From: Physcomitrium patens
Lineage: Eukaryota; Streptophyta; Bryopsida; Funariales; Funariaceae
Assembly (NCBI RefSeq): GCF_000002425.4
Contig: NC_037270.1
Location: 9,720,494 to 9,784,493, forward strand
Direction: 5' to 3'
Length of the DNA: 64,000 nucleotides
In this document: positions 34,242 to 46,330 of the stretch, piece by piece
How positions within the stretch are numbered: position 1 is the first letter of the stretch
How the letters are laid out: each line of letters begins with the position of its first letter
Translations under genes and position numbers: made by a program
The notes under the pieces: generated by a model
Database searches by the model: none
What the model was told of the DNA's origin: nothing
Seen by the model: the letters and a program-made list of their open reading frames with translations, nothing else

Positions 34242-34769
34242 TGTTGTATAGTAATACAATTATATGGTAAAAAATGAAAACATGGATGTTGTTATAGAAG
34301 AGCCTAATAAAAAGATGTAATAAAAACATAAGAATAAATGATAGGGAGGTAATAAAAGATTAAGTCTTAATGCTGCCTTTTAAAGAAGAAGCTTCTATTT
34401 ATTTTGTAGGAACATAAATGACTCAAATCAAAATAAATAAAGTAAGTAATTGATATAGACATGTTTAGAAGGAAGTTATCAATAGGTTCAAGTAAAAATT
34501 ACTTCAAATTATCAAATATTGATATCCAAAGAGGACCGGTTGTTAACTTGGATTGAAATTAGACCCCGATGTACAAAACCATGTACCTATGGTGATTCGA
34601 AGGTTTTTCAGTTAGATTAGAAAATGAAATTTGAGAGCAAACTTGTAATGAGATTTTTAAGCATTGATTTTATATCAATCTAGTTAATATTAAATTTTTG
34701 AATTTTTTTCAAAATTAGTGATATTTTTGATTAGATTAAATTTTAAAAAATAAAGTTATACTTACAAAA
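34242..34769 (-). repeat. solo-type LTR S4, 3' part (continues at 42234)
   Basis: It starts TGTTGTATAGTAATACAATT, the reverse of the family 3' end, and contains AGGACCGGTTGTTAACTTGG near 34,533, the family's conserved block. It ends where the LTR of gypsy-2 begins. The missing 5' part is found at 42234-43110 in the same orientation. Confidence 0.78.
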
Positions 34770-35300
34770 TTGAAGACCTCTTGGTGAAATAAGGCATGGA
34801 TAGAATATTTGTATTATTTGGACATAAAGATATGTAATTAAAGTCATTTTTGAGAAGTTTCTAGAATTGAGATTAATATGGTGGTTCATGTGGGATCTAC
34901 CATAGAACCTTCTAAAAAGCCTTAGAGTAGTTATTATGATAGAGCCCATCTTTAGAATCTTCTAAAAAGGTGGTTATCTTAGTAAGATCCACCATTAAAG
35001 ATATTTTAAAAAGTTCTAGAGATAATTGAACAAAGTATAAATTAGACTAACTAAAGCTATTTGAATATTTGGATGGCTTTAGATTTTTTCTTTCAGTAAA
35101 GTTTGATTGCTTTTTCTTGTTCTATTCTGTTTGATTTTATTTGGTTCTATTTTTTTTTTACTTAGTCTTGTCTTTTATATTTAATTTTGTTTAATTACTT
35201 TTAATTTTATTCTAGTATGCTTTGTCTTATGTTATGTCTTGATCTTTCTTAGTATGAAATTCATAAGGTTTTAGACCTTAGAAAATCTAATCTTGTTTCA
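34770..35300 (+). repeat. gypsy-2 5' LTR
   Basis: It matches 41,705-42,233 along TTTTTGAGAAGTTTCTAGAA, GGTGGTTCATGTGGGATCTA and the T-rich end through AATCTTGTTT. The start is accurate to about 10 bases only. Confidence 0.82.
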
Positions 35301-35301
35301 T

Positions 35302-35314
35302 TGATATTAGAACA
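35302..35314 (+). promoter_or_regulatory. gypsy-2 primer binding site (tRNA-iMet type, decayed)
   Basis: TGATATTAGAACA lies one base after the LTR end. It resembles TGGTATCAGAGC, the common plant initiator-Met primer site, with changes of the G to A or C to T type. Confidence 0.6.
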
Positions 35315-35399
35315 AGTGTTGGTCTATTCTTTTGTAGTGTATTTTTAGTCACTGTTTAATTAAATGTCAATTATTGTGATCACATTGGATACTATTTTG

Positions 35400-36130
35400 G
35401 AACTACAATGAGTTACTTTAAGAACTCAACTAGAAAGAAAGAGGACATTATAATGGTAAAGTTTAGTAAGAAAATTGCAGCATAGGAGATATAGAAGAGA
35501 AATTCCAAATGGAGAGTTAGATACAATACCTTTTAGGCTAGATAGCTACTCTGCAAGGGCAAATAGAAGCTACTAAGACAAGGAAGTTGACATCTGCTAG
35601 GATGAAATTGAGCAAGTCCAATACATACTCAAGGACCTCTAGGCAAAAAGATGTATGGCAATGGCTCTTTAGTATGCGATAATACCTCTAATTATTTAAG
35701 GCAAACACCACTAAAGGAATTATATATGCCTCTAGTTATTTGAAAGGTACAACAACCATTTGGTGGCAACATTGAGCTCAAAGCTATGGAACTTAAGGTG
35801 GATTTTGTGACTAGAAGGAATTTGAGACCAAACTTAGGAGTCAATTTTGGCCCATCAATGCGAGCAAGTTAGTACACGATCAATTGACTAATCTTATACA
35901 ATCTAGGTTACTACAAGATTATACCTCCCAATTTAAGATCTTATATCTCTATATTCGCAAAATTTTAGTGGCAAAGATGATAGATCAATTCTTACGAGGA
36001 TTTAAACCTAAAAAGCAACGGGAGGTGTAATTAAGGGATCTACAAACATTTGAAGAAGTAATTAGAATTGCAAAGAAGATCAATGCTATAGATTTCAAAA
36101 ATCATGGAGTATGACCAATAGCATAGGATC
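35400..36130 (+). pseudogene. gypsy-2 gag
   Basis: The best part (35,870-36,110) reads LVHDQLTNLIQSRLLQDYTS, then QFKILYLYIRK and DQFLRGFKPKKQREV. This is the standard retrotransposon gag pattern (L..l.Q..sv.dYv..F..L......m.e......F..GL...). Stops and indels interrupt the rest. No zinc knuckle or protease could be recognised downstream, and the next block is non-coding. Confidence 0.75.
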
Positions 36131-36149
36131 CTATACTATTAGCCAAAAC

Positions 36150-37480
36150 TTTATTTTTAGTTAAGCCTTAAAAACTTCTTTTATTTCCTTTACTTTCTTT
36201 CTAATCTTTGATTTTAGTAGATTCAGAGTTATATTTATAGATGTATGAAGAATTTTGATTTTGAGATTGTATTTAGGTTTTTATTAAGGATAAATGAGAG
36301 TTTAGATAGCATTAGTAAAGTGCCATTAATGGTGCTGACTTTGAAGATTAGATTTGGTGTTTGTTTCACTTTAAACTATTAATTTTTGACTTAGACTTTG
36401 AAGACCTTAGCTGCAACTTCTTTAACAAGCTTTAAAGCAATGAAGAAGTAAAGAAGATGTATTCATAGAAAAGAGCTTCTTGGCATGAATTTAGATAGAA
36501 AAAATGCATGAATTAGAGCTTGGATGACAGAGATATGCTTGTTTTAAACCTAGGCTATTAATTTAATATCTACTATCACTTTTCCATATATATTAGGAGT
36601 TTTAAGATACTAGCAAGAAATTGGACAGTTGAATTAAAAATAAGACTTCAAGTTGAATATTTCACATCCAAAGATTGATAGAATTGAATTTAGAATGAGT
36701 GAGATATAGCTAGTTAAAACCAGTAAACTAAACTAGGATTTTGAAGAATCTAGAGAAATAGAGGGTTTTGGTTTTAAGCTAAAACTTGAGCTTTAAGATA
36801 AATTTGAAGCTCTTTTTTATTGTGTATATGTCACTTATGATATAAAGAGCCTATGACTAAAATCTCATATCAATTAAGACTTTGACTTGGGAGAAATGGC
36901 AAAATTTATTCTTGAGTATTTAAGGTTTTGACTTTCAAAAGTACATGATAAGGATTTGGTGATATTAGCCAATCGGCAATAAATTTGTAGCTGAATTTTT
37001 TTGTAATGATGATCAAAGGTATAAGTTCTATACTTCCAAATTTTGAGCTTATTTAAATGGGTGGATCTTGTAATATGAATTTTCAAGTTTCCAGTTTGGT
37101 TTTGACTTTCAAAAGCACTTGTTAAGGATTTGGTGATATCAGACGATTGGGAATGAATTTGCACATAAAAATTTGTGTTGTAATGTTTAAAGATGTAAAT
37201 TTTGTGCTTCCTAAATTTGAACTTATTTAAACGACTAGATCTTAGAATATGAATTTTCAAGTTTTCAGTTTGGTTTTGACTTTTAAAAGCATCTGTTAAG
37301 GATTAGGTGATATTAGACGATTGGTAACAAATTTGTAGCTAAAAATTTGTCTCATAATGTTTAAAGGTATAAGTTCTATACTCTTAAATTTTGAGCTTGG
37401 TGACTCTTCATATCCTTATATTGAATGGGATCGCAAAATGATTTGCAGTTAAGAGTTTACTTGTAGAAATGACTTTTATG
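36150..37480 (+). repeat. non-coding block in gypsy-2 with 174-bp tandem repeats
   Basis: The segment begins after gag and ends before RT, where protease would be expected. At 36931, 37105 and 37279 the same unit starts (ACTTT.AAAAG, then AAGGATT.GGTGATAT.AG, GA.TTTTCAAGTTT.CAGTTT), giving two full and one partial copy with a 174-bp period. The unit resembles part of the solo LTR at 11215-12469, so the block may be a further nested LTR. Confidence 0.65.
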
Positions 37481-37559
37481 AAGAAGTAAATATGGCATAA
37501 GAAATCACTATATGTGGTGGTTATGAATCTTACTTTAGTCATGGGAAAGACAACCAAAG

Positions 37560-38400
37560 GAGTAAAAGAGGTAGAATAACTCATATATGAATATCAAGAT
37601 GTCTTTCAACTGACTTACCTAATGATGTGCGATTTGATCAAGGTGCCTTCTTCTATAAAGAATTACTATCTTAGGCCAAACCAACAAGTTGACTAATTTA
37701 TTGCCTAATAACAAATAAACTTGAAGAGTTGCAAAGATTATTAGAAAAATTCTTAGAGAAGGCCTCATTCAAAAAAGTATGTCGCCATAGAGAGGGCTTG
37801 TATTCTTTGTATCTAAAAAAGACGGTGGTCTTTGACTTTGCATTGATTATTGGAGCTTCAATAAGCAAATTGTCAAGAATGCATATCCACTTCTACGTAT
37901 AGATGATCTTCTTGACCAACTTTGAGGTACAACCATCTTTAGAAAATTGGACCTCTAGAGTGATTATTGGCAGATCCCTATTCCTAAAGAAGATATAGAA
38001 AAGAAGGCATTTTATATGCACTATAGATATTTTGAGTAGCTTATATTATCTTTTTGCCTCACCAATGCTTTAGCCTCTTTTATTAGTCACATAAATAGTT
38101 TATTTTGAAACCTTTTGTATAAGTATGTTATCGTCTTTATTAATGATATCCTGGTCTATATTGAAACCTTTAAGGAGCATGAGCAATATCTATGAAAAGT
38201 ATTGCACTAGCTACATGATATTTGCTTCTATTGCAAGCAATTAAAGTATGAACTTTAGAAGTCAGAGGTCACCTTTTTGAAGCATGTGGTATCTTCCAAA
38301 GGCATGTGCATGAAGCAAGATAAAATAAAAGTAATGAAGGATTGATCAAATTCCAATGTTGTTTCTAAAGTCCACTCATTTGTAGGCCTTTCTAGATATT
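37560..38400 (+). pseudogene. gypsy-2 reverse transcriptase
   Basis: The frame gives EYQDVF, then FVSKKDGGL, LCIDYWSFNK, AYPLLRIDDLLDQL, RKLDL.SDYWQIPI and FCLTNALASF, all standard gypsy RT blocks. The active-site YVDD is changed to FIND (near 38,140). Stops sit where the family has Trp, Arg or Gln (TGG to TAG, CGA to TGA), so the enzyme is dead. The order and content place it in Ty3/gypsy. Confidence 0.88.
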
Positions 38401-38960
38401 ATTGCTATTTTATTTGATAATTTGTACACAAAATTGCCTTATTGATAAGTTTATTAGAAAAAAGTGTCCCATTTGAATAGAAATTAGAACAAAAAAAGGC
38501 CTTCAAAGAATTGAAAGACGTATTGATTATTATTCCAATATTGCAACCATATAATCTTGACCTTCTATATATACTTGACATTGATGCTTCTAACTTTGCT
38601 ATTGGCATGGTTTTTCAACAAGATTTTAGTTGAAGCCTTCAACTTGTGGCATATGAATCATGCAAACTCAAAAAGATAGAGCGCAATTATTCTACACCTG
38701 ATTGTTAGAAACTAGTAATTATAAATGCCACAAAAATATAGAAATATTATTTATTAGAAAAGCCAATGATTATTTGGACTAACTATCAATCTCTGCTACA
38801 CAATTTACATCTATAAAATACTAAATTATAATATTATCATTAATAAGAGCAGTTGGACCTCTTTGACATTCAGCTTAAATACAAACAAGTACAACAACAC
38901 ACTGTGTCAAATACCTTATCATGTAGATCCGATTTAAAATCTAAATTAAATATTAAGACA
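38400..38960 (+). pseudogene. gypsy-2 RNase H
   Basis: DIDASNFAIGMVFQQ (near 38,577-38,620) is the T/S-DAS..A.G..L.Q motif, followed by LQLVAYESCKL, ERNYSTPDC and IWTNYQSLLHNL (normally ..TDH..L..l), where the catalytic D has become N. Several stops are present. Confidence 0.82.
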
Positions 38961-39079
38961 AAAGTTCTATTATTAGTTGTATCATTTTAGACTTAATCAA
39001 TTGAATAAAATAAAAAGAATATATATATATTGTAATACTTATTTTAAGATGGTTATCAATTGACTAAAGGTGAATAATG

Positions 39080-39594
39080 TACAATATTAAGATTATCATA
39101 TTAATGAAGACTTATTTTATTTTAAGAAGTAGATTTATGTACCTAATGATGCTACACTTTGGATGTGTATACTTTAAGAGGATCACAACATCCCAATATT
39201 TGGACAATTAAGACACAAGAATACTCTAAAACGGATCTCAAGGACATAATTTTGGATAGATTTGGATCATGACAATCGAGCTTTTGTACATTCTTATGAA
39301 TCATGTTAGCATGATTAAACATGCAATATAGCATCTCCTAAGCTATTGCAGCCAATTCCACTACCTATAGCACATTAGAAGCACATGATCATGAATTTTA
39401 TTACATATTTGCAGTAGATGCCTCACAATCATACTATAGTTGTTGTTTTTGTAGATCAACCTTCAAAGCAACTTTACTTAGCTGTAATGTGCTTTAATAT
39501 TGATGCCTTAGCATAAGTATGAGTCTTTTTTAAAATATTCTTTTATAACCATAGATTATCTTATACCATCATTTTAGATCGAGAACCGTATTTT
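39080..39594 (+). pseudogene. gypsy-2 integrase, N-terminal half
   Basis: The zinc-finger region is recognisable (39,180-39,320), then KHMIMNFITYL, the (s)MDFItdLP motif with the first catalytic D replaced by N. TIVVVFVDQPSKQLYLAV follows, and ILDREPYF holds the second catalytic D (near 39,570). The domain is cut by the solo LTR at 39595. Confidence 0.82.
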
Positions 39595-40811
39595 TGTGTT
39601 ATGTAAAGCCTTGCTTGAAAATACAACGAGCACCTAGCTGTGGAAGGTAGAAATAGTATTGCAAGAATAAGATTTTAATTCTAATAGAATCCTAAATAAT
39701 TCCAATTAAATCTTAACAATACTAATCAAGCTTTAATCAATTCAAAGAAATCTCAAAGAAATTATAAAAGAAACATAAAAAATTATTAAAAAAATTTAAA
39801 AATATTAATATAAAATCTAAAATATATCTTAAAAAAATTTGAATCAAATCTTATTTTAATCCTAATTAAAATTAAATTTATCCTTACTTAAAATTTAAGT
39901 CAAATTCTAACTAAATTCTAAACAAATCTTAAATCCTAATCAATTCTTAAATCCTAAACCAAATCTTAATCAAATTAATCTAACCTTGGAATAGTTTAGA
40001 ACCTCAATATCTATCAATTATACCATTGATCTTACTTAAGATTTTATACACCTTTCAACAATTAAGTTAGCAACAAGCCTACAAAATTTGAAAAAGATCA
40101 AACTTAAAAATACTCACTATCCCTCAAATTCCAATTTCTAAGATGTCAACCAACAAAAAACTTTACATACTTTGATCTAACCATTTGATTGACTTCAAAA
40201 TCTCCATACTAACAACTAGAACACAAACACATTATCCAAAATTTACTTATACACAAACCACAAAACTCAAGAAAGCCTCAATTTTATAAACATAATTTTC
40301 TTTTTCAAAATCTAATCCAATCAAGAATATCACTAACTTTGAAAATCTTTCAAAAACTAAATATTAACTTGATTGGCGTAAAATTGATTTTTAAAAATTT
40401 CTTTGCTAGTGTGCTCTCAAACTTTATTCTCCAATTTACCAAAGAACTCCAAAGTTGCCATAGGTATACAGTTTTGTGCATCAAGATTTGATTTTGATCC
40501 AAATTAACAATTGGTCCTTTTTAGGTATCAGTATTTGATAATTTGAGGTAATTTTAGATTGAACCTATTGATAATTTCTTTCTAAACATATCTATATTAA
40601 TTACTTATCTCATTTATTTTGATGTGAGGCATTTATGTCCCTACAAAGTAAATAGAATCTCGTTTTCAAAAAAGTAATATCAAGACTAAACTTTTTATTA
40701 CCTTCATATTATTTATCGTTGTTTTTCTATCACATCTTCCTACTAGGATCTTCTATAACAATATCCATGTTTTTACTTTTTATCATATAATTGTATTACT
40801 ATACAATAGCA
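39595..40811 (+). mobile_element. solo LTR S5 nested in gypsy-2 integrase (1,217 bp)
   Basis: It starts TGTGTTATGTAAAGCCTTGC, continues GCACCTAGCTGTGGAAGGTA, carries an aaatcctaa array (39,670-39,990), the reverse of the family's AGGACC..TT block (near 40,505), and ends ATACAATAGCA. The flanks TTTT (39591-39594) and CTTC (40812-40815) could be a 4-bp duplication changed by C to T mutation. Integrase resumes right after it. Confidence 0.75.
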
Positions 40812-41645
40812 CTTCATGAAGAATTTTTTGTTAACCTTATTCAAACTACTCAACACACAATTAGCCATGTCTATGGCCTTCCATCCTCAAATAGATAGAC
40901 AAATAGAGCATGAAAATTGAATCCTATAGGATATGCTATGAGTATTTATAATGTTTCATCATAATGACTGGAATGAATATTTGATGTCTTAAGAATCTAT
41001 CTATAATGATAGTATTCAAGCAAGTATCGATCATTCACTATTCTTTCTTAACACCAATCAATATCCAATTATGCTATCAACTCTCTATTCTTCCATTGAC
41101 ACTAAAAATCTGACAATGAAAGATTTATATAATAACTTATAATAATCTTGCAAGATGTATAATATTGTTTCTTTATTACACAAAATGGACAGAAGCAATA
41201 TGTAAATAATCACCTACAATACAAGATCTTTTGAAAGGATGATTACATATTATTCTCTAATGCCATCCTTCCACTTGCTACATTAATCCAAGTTCATAAG
41301 CTAACACCTTGATGGCTTAGATTTTTTTATATTTTTATAATAATTTTTGATGTTGCATATCACCTTGAGCTTCTTCTACATATTTGAGTCTATCTGGTCT
41401 TCTATATTTTCTACCTCAAGGAGTTTCATATTGAATGAAGTTACTTTTTGGATTGACACTAATCTCCACCACTACTACTAGTTTTGATTGATGACTAACA
41501 GGAGTATGAAAAGGATAGTATTTTGAAGCATTGCTACTTTTGCCGTGGCAATAGACGTCTGTAACTTCGATACAAAGTTCTTTGTAAAGGATATTTCATC
41601 TATGATGTAATATGGAAACTTGCACAAAACCTCACTTATTGTCAA
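40812..41645 (+). pseudogene. gypsy-2 integrase C-terminal half and chromodomain
   Basis: MSMAFHPQIDRQIEHEN (near 40,868) is the HPQTDGQTERvN motif, with the catalytic E kept (IEHEN). After the linker, the end at about 41,490-41,645 shows EYE..SILKH, RYKVLCKGYF and WKLAQNLTYCQEII, matching chromodomain positions Y.VE.IL, YlVKWkGY and WEp..NL..c.e.i. The element is therefore a chromovirus too. Stops are frequent. Confidence 0.75.
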
Positions 41646-41704
41646 GAAATCATTTGAAAATACTATTAAGAGTAAAATGAGGATATTCTATATAAGTAGA
41701 GAAA

Positions 41705-42233
41705 AATTAATTATAATAAGGTATAAATAAAATATTTTTATTATTTGCACATAGAGATATGTAGTTGTAGTTGTTTTTGAGAAGTTTCTAGAATTGAAGT
41801 AAGAATGGTGGTTCATGTGGGATCTACTATAGAACCTTTTAGAAAAGCTTAGGATGATTATCATAATAGGATCTACTTCTAAAATCTTTTAAAAGTGTAA
41901 TTTTTTTGATAGGGCCTACCATTAGAGACATTCTAAAAAGTTCCAAGGATAGTTGAATTAAGTATAAATAAGACTAGGTGAGGCCATTTGGACATTTGAT
42001 CAAGTATAGCTTTAGACTCTTTCTCTTAATAAAGTCTAATTGTTTTTTCTTGTTTTGTTCTATTTGATTCTATTTGATTTTATTTTTATTTTACTCAATC
42101 ATGTCTTTTATGTTCAATTTTGTTTAGTTACTTTTAGTTTTGTTTTGGTGTGTTTGATCTTATATTGTCTCAAAATCTTTGTTGTTATGAAATTGATAAG
42201 GTTTTAGACCTTAAAGAATCCAATCTTGTTTTA
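41705..42233 (+). repeat. gypsy-2 3' LTR
   Basis: Homologous to 34770-35300 throughout; the start is approximate. Confidence 0.82.
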
Positions 42234-43110
42234 TTTAAGTTCTGTAGTATGTGTACAAATAAATTTCAGATAAAATATTGGTGTATTAATTGTAAATGTC
42301 TATGCAAAGTTTGAGATCAATGAAATAGTTAGATCAAAGTGTATAAATTTTTTTGTGGATTGATGTCTTAGAAACTAGAATTTGAGGTTTAGTGAGTATG
42401 TTTAAGATCTTTAGTAATCTATTGATTGGATTGAAGTGAATTTTTTTTGTATAAAGTCTAGACTTAATTTCTAAAAATTTAAGAGAATTTTGGAAGTAAT
42501 TCAATAATTCAAGAAGGAGATATTGGTACTAGAAGTTCAATATTTAAATTGGAATAGGAGGCTGGCCAATACTCGAGTAGAATTTATGATTGATTTTCTA
42601 TTTAGTAAGTTTGATCTTTTTCAAATTTTATATCTTTGTTGCCAACTTAGTTATTAAGAGGTGTGTAAAATCTTAAGCAAGATCAACAATATAATCAATA
42701 GATATTGAGGTTCTAGGATTTATTTAGGATTTAGGATTTGTCTAGGACTTGATTTAATTAGGATTTGACCTAGAATTTAGTTAAGATCTATTAGGATTTT
42801 AATTAAAACTAAAGTAGGATTTGGTTAGGATTTATTTAAGATTTATTTAAGGTTTCTCTGATTTTTGTTTTGGAATTTCTTATGGATTTCTTTTGGATTT
42901 TTTAGGATTTTTTTAAGATCTACATATTATTATTTTTTATGATTTCTTTATAATTTCTTAAAATATTTTTTAGGATGTCTTTATATTTCTTTTGGATTTG
43001 ATTAAAGCTTGATTAGTATTATTAAGGTTTGATTGGATTTTATTTAAGATTCTATTAGAGATGTTAGGATCTTATTGTTGCAATTTCTCTTTTACCTTCC
43101 ATAGCCAAAA
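42234..43110 (-). repeat. solo-type LTR S4, 5' part
   Basis: It continues 34242-34769 in the same orientation: ATCTATTGATTGGATTGAAG (42,417) matches TCTATTAATTGGATTGGAG of the copy at 57469. A reverse aaatcctaa array follows (42,700-43,060), then TTTTACCTTCCATAGCC, the reverse of the family 5' region. The outermost 45 or so bases are lost at the junction with the next block. Confidence 0.75.
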
Positions 43111-45072
43111 GAACAGTTTTTTTTTCTCCCCTCAATTAAATTCAATTTGATTCAATTGTAACTTAGATCAAAATTCAAAATTAACCAATGTGGGCTCATA
43201 TACCATAAAATAAAATAAATAAATAAAATAAAGGTAAATAAATGATATAATAATCTTAATTAATCTAATTAAATATAATAAGTCAAATATATAATTTTAT
43301 GATTTCTTAAATGTCATAGTCTAATTAAATAATTACCTTCTATGGTTTACTTGATCAGGCTAAAACTCTAAAAATTATGAATAAAAAATAAAATAAAATG
43401 AAATAAGTTAAAATTGATAATTAAAAATTAAGTGAAGAGTTTAAAATAACTACAATAAAAATTTGAAGGTAAAAAGTAAAATTTAAAAATTAAGATTAAA
43501 AGTAAATGATAAAAATTAAAAGATAAGTTTATTTTTTCTTTTAACTTTTAAAGATAAAGATAGATGAAAAGATAAAACTTTACCATTAATTATTGGAATG
43601 AGGAAAAATTTCTTAAAAATTATTAAATAATATTAGTTGATGATAATAAGATGATTGAAAACTAATATTTCAGGTTAAGTACTAAAATAATGTGATTAGA
43701 GGATGATTAGAGAAGAAAAAAATAACATACATTGAGTATGTCAAATTAGAAGCAGTACCTCTTTGCCACTCAAAAATTCACCAAAAATTCATCAAAAATT
43801 CCCCGAGGCTCCCATGTATGTGAATTTTAGTATGATCGAGGTTACCTCCAATATGCTCCTACCTCTTGAAATCTTGTGGCAATCCAATCCAAAATGCTTG
43901 AGATATGATTTTTTCTAAATAGATCCACTTAGATTGCCTTAGCAGCAAATCCCCTTCTATTTAAAAATTCACTAAGAGTTGGTTAGTGATTCAAAGTTAA
44001 TAAATATATTTTTTCTCCTAAAACTAAACTTTGCAAGGCTTCTTTTTCAAAAATGATTTGATGAAAAAACATCAGTGGGTATTAAGCTATGTTTTTCTAA
44101 AGTGAATTATTCTAAATTGCTGAGGTAGTAGATCTGCCTTCTTTTTAAAAATCATCAAAAAAAATTTATAACTTGGAAATTAGTGACTCAAATTTTTTAA
44201 TAAACTAAAATTTAAATTGCATTTATAATAGGAAATCACATTAAAGTTGAGTTAGAGGTCACCAAGTTACAAATTTTTGAAGTTGATGCTCATACGCTGC
44301 CAAAGGCAATAGCCTCTTTGTCACTTGGAAATTTGCCAAAAATCCATCGAAGCTTCAAATTACTTGTGACTTGCATCATTGAAAATTCATCAAAAATCCA
44401 TCCAAGCTTTAAAATACTTGTGGCTTGCATCATTAAAAAACTGATAACTAGAAGAAGATGAGTATCAAATATTGCTCAAAGCACTAAAAAATTGAGTGAC
44501 TAAGAGAAAAAAATAACAAAGTAGTGACAAGATGGGAGAAAATTCCTTCAATTAAAAGCCTAAAAATAATTTGGTAGAGCTTTGCCTTACAAAAGGAGGA
44601 AGAGAGAGAGGGAACTTGGCCATCTAAATCCTCTTAACTAGGTGGGAGGATGTCCAAAGGTGGCGGCTACATCTCCACCATCCAAATCAAAAAAACATTT
44701 CTAACCAAGATCAAGGGTCCACAATCACTCTATGTCTAAATTCGATTTTAAGGCTAAAAATGACTATAATTCAAAAACTAATACCTTTTTGATAAAATTA
44801 ATACCACCACTATTTCTAAAAATACCTTTTTATTTTAAAATTGACTATTCATAAGCCCAAATCCAACTTTCAAATCATAAATACCAATTAATGTATTAAT
44901 TCAGTTGTAAGTTTTAACTATAATTCTAATTTTAATTAGTCTACTTAAAGACTAGTAAGGATTCTTACCATCAAAGCCATCATGATCACCATTCTTCAAT
45001 TTAAACTCCCTTAAATATAAACTCTTAGCAAATCCAAGACTCAATTGCAATTTGGCTTTGAATTAATATACT

Positions 45073-45109
<37 letters not shown>

Positions 45110-45465
45110 CCTCCAATTTTTAACTCTGAATAGTGATTAAAATCACTAAGAGAGGAATTCTATTATAAAAATTAGCTCACCTCTATCTTCTAGAATCATC
45201 CTTAATTTAACAATTAGACTTTATATTTTTAATCTATTTAAATTGCAACATGAAATTCAAGCTTAAAAAAAATCTTAAAAATTAAATAGAAAGATAGATC
45301 AATTAGACTTAAGGAATTTTCTAACCATATTAAAATTAGAAATTAGCCTTGGGATTAAAAATTGAGATTATGAATTAATTCAAGATATAATTTTTAAGAT
45401 TTAAAAGAGAAATTTTACTAAAATTCTAATTTTAGTACTAAAAGAGAATTTAAATTAGATAAAAA
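43111..45465. other. unidentified non-coding insertion (about 2.3 kb)
   Basis: The block lies between solo LTR S4 and the integrase core of copy C and matches nothing else in the window. It has no ORF. It contains a direct repeat of about 54 bp near 44,330-44,440 (CCAAAAATCCAT.GAAGCTT, ACTTGTG.CTTGCATCATT) and a 32-base poly-T at 45078-45109. A purine-rich stretch GGAGGAAGAGAGAGAGGGAA (44,598) in reverse would look like an LTR leader. A large solo LTR in minus orientation is a reasonable guess, but its ends were not found. Confidence 0.45.
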
Positions 45466-46330
45466 AGAAATAATTATCCTTCTAAAATTACTATTTTTAG
45501 AATCTTAAAAAAGATTTTTTAAACTCTTAATACAAATTGAATCCTTCTATTTGATATAATATCCTTAATCATTCTATAATAGTAATAGATGTTCTTAAAG
45601 AAAAATCTAATTTTTTCTTTATATGTGATAGACTTTGTATATATCATAAAATTTTGTATAAAATCTATCACATATACAAAAATCACATGGTTGTATTATA
45701 TGTAATATATTTTTTACATAGGTAAACTTGAAATCAAATCTTGATAAAGGCATGCTTTAATAGATTTAGAAATGATTCAAAATATGTGTTGCCATGAAAA
45801 ACTTGAAATCTACTATCACAAATCTACTATAAAAATGACCTATTAACACAAATATACAATTATATGAATTTGAGACAAAAAGATATATGATAAAATCCAT
45901 AGAAACAAATAATTATGGTTGTTTCAAAATAGGTAATGATTGAAAAAGTCCATGAGATCAATGACAAGGATTTTTTAATCATAAACAAAAATTACATAAT
46001 TTTACAAAGTCTCTGAGTATCTTTTATTTTTGAAGCCACCAAAAATCTCTTGATATTTTCTTCAAAGTCTTCGTGTATCCAAAATGTCATATTACTGAGA
46101 AATCATAATAAGCTTCAAGAACATGTAATTATACTTTATCTTTTGAAACATATAAGTATCTCTTAAAATAGAATAAATTATTTTAAAATTCAAATTTAGA
46201 AGTATCATGAGACTTATAAGAATTATTTTTAATATCATAAATAAAAAAAATACAGGATATACTAAATTGAACTTGCTTGAAAACAATTCAACTAATAGTT
46301 AATGTTAATTTTATTGCTCAAAGTTGAAAA
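45466..46330 (-). pseudogene. gypsy-1 copy C integrase core
   Basis: The minus strand matches copy A from about 1880 to 2530. The shadow frame 46092-46286 is the same as an overlapping frame in copy A (1882-2331), which confirms collinearity. The zinc finger and the first two catalytic positions fall here, but stops are frequent. Confidence 0.75.

Larger units (their letters stand above)
34770..42233 (+). mobile_element. gypsy-2, a second chromovirus lineage (decayed)
   Basis: Two similar LTRs (34770-35300 and about 41,705-42,233) flank gag, RT, RNase H, integrase and a chromodomain, all full of stops. Its LTR and protein sequences are clearly different from gypsy-1. It is inserted within solo LTR S4. 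A solo LTR (39595-40811) sits in its integrase, and a non-coding block with 174-bp tandem repeats lies between gag and RT. Confidence 0.85.

Noticed and set aside
39670-39990. aaatcctaa arrays as interstitial telomere repeats
   Set aside because: The units are irregular and lack the CCC of the plant CCCTAAA repeat. They belong to LTR bodies.
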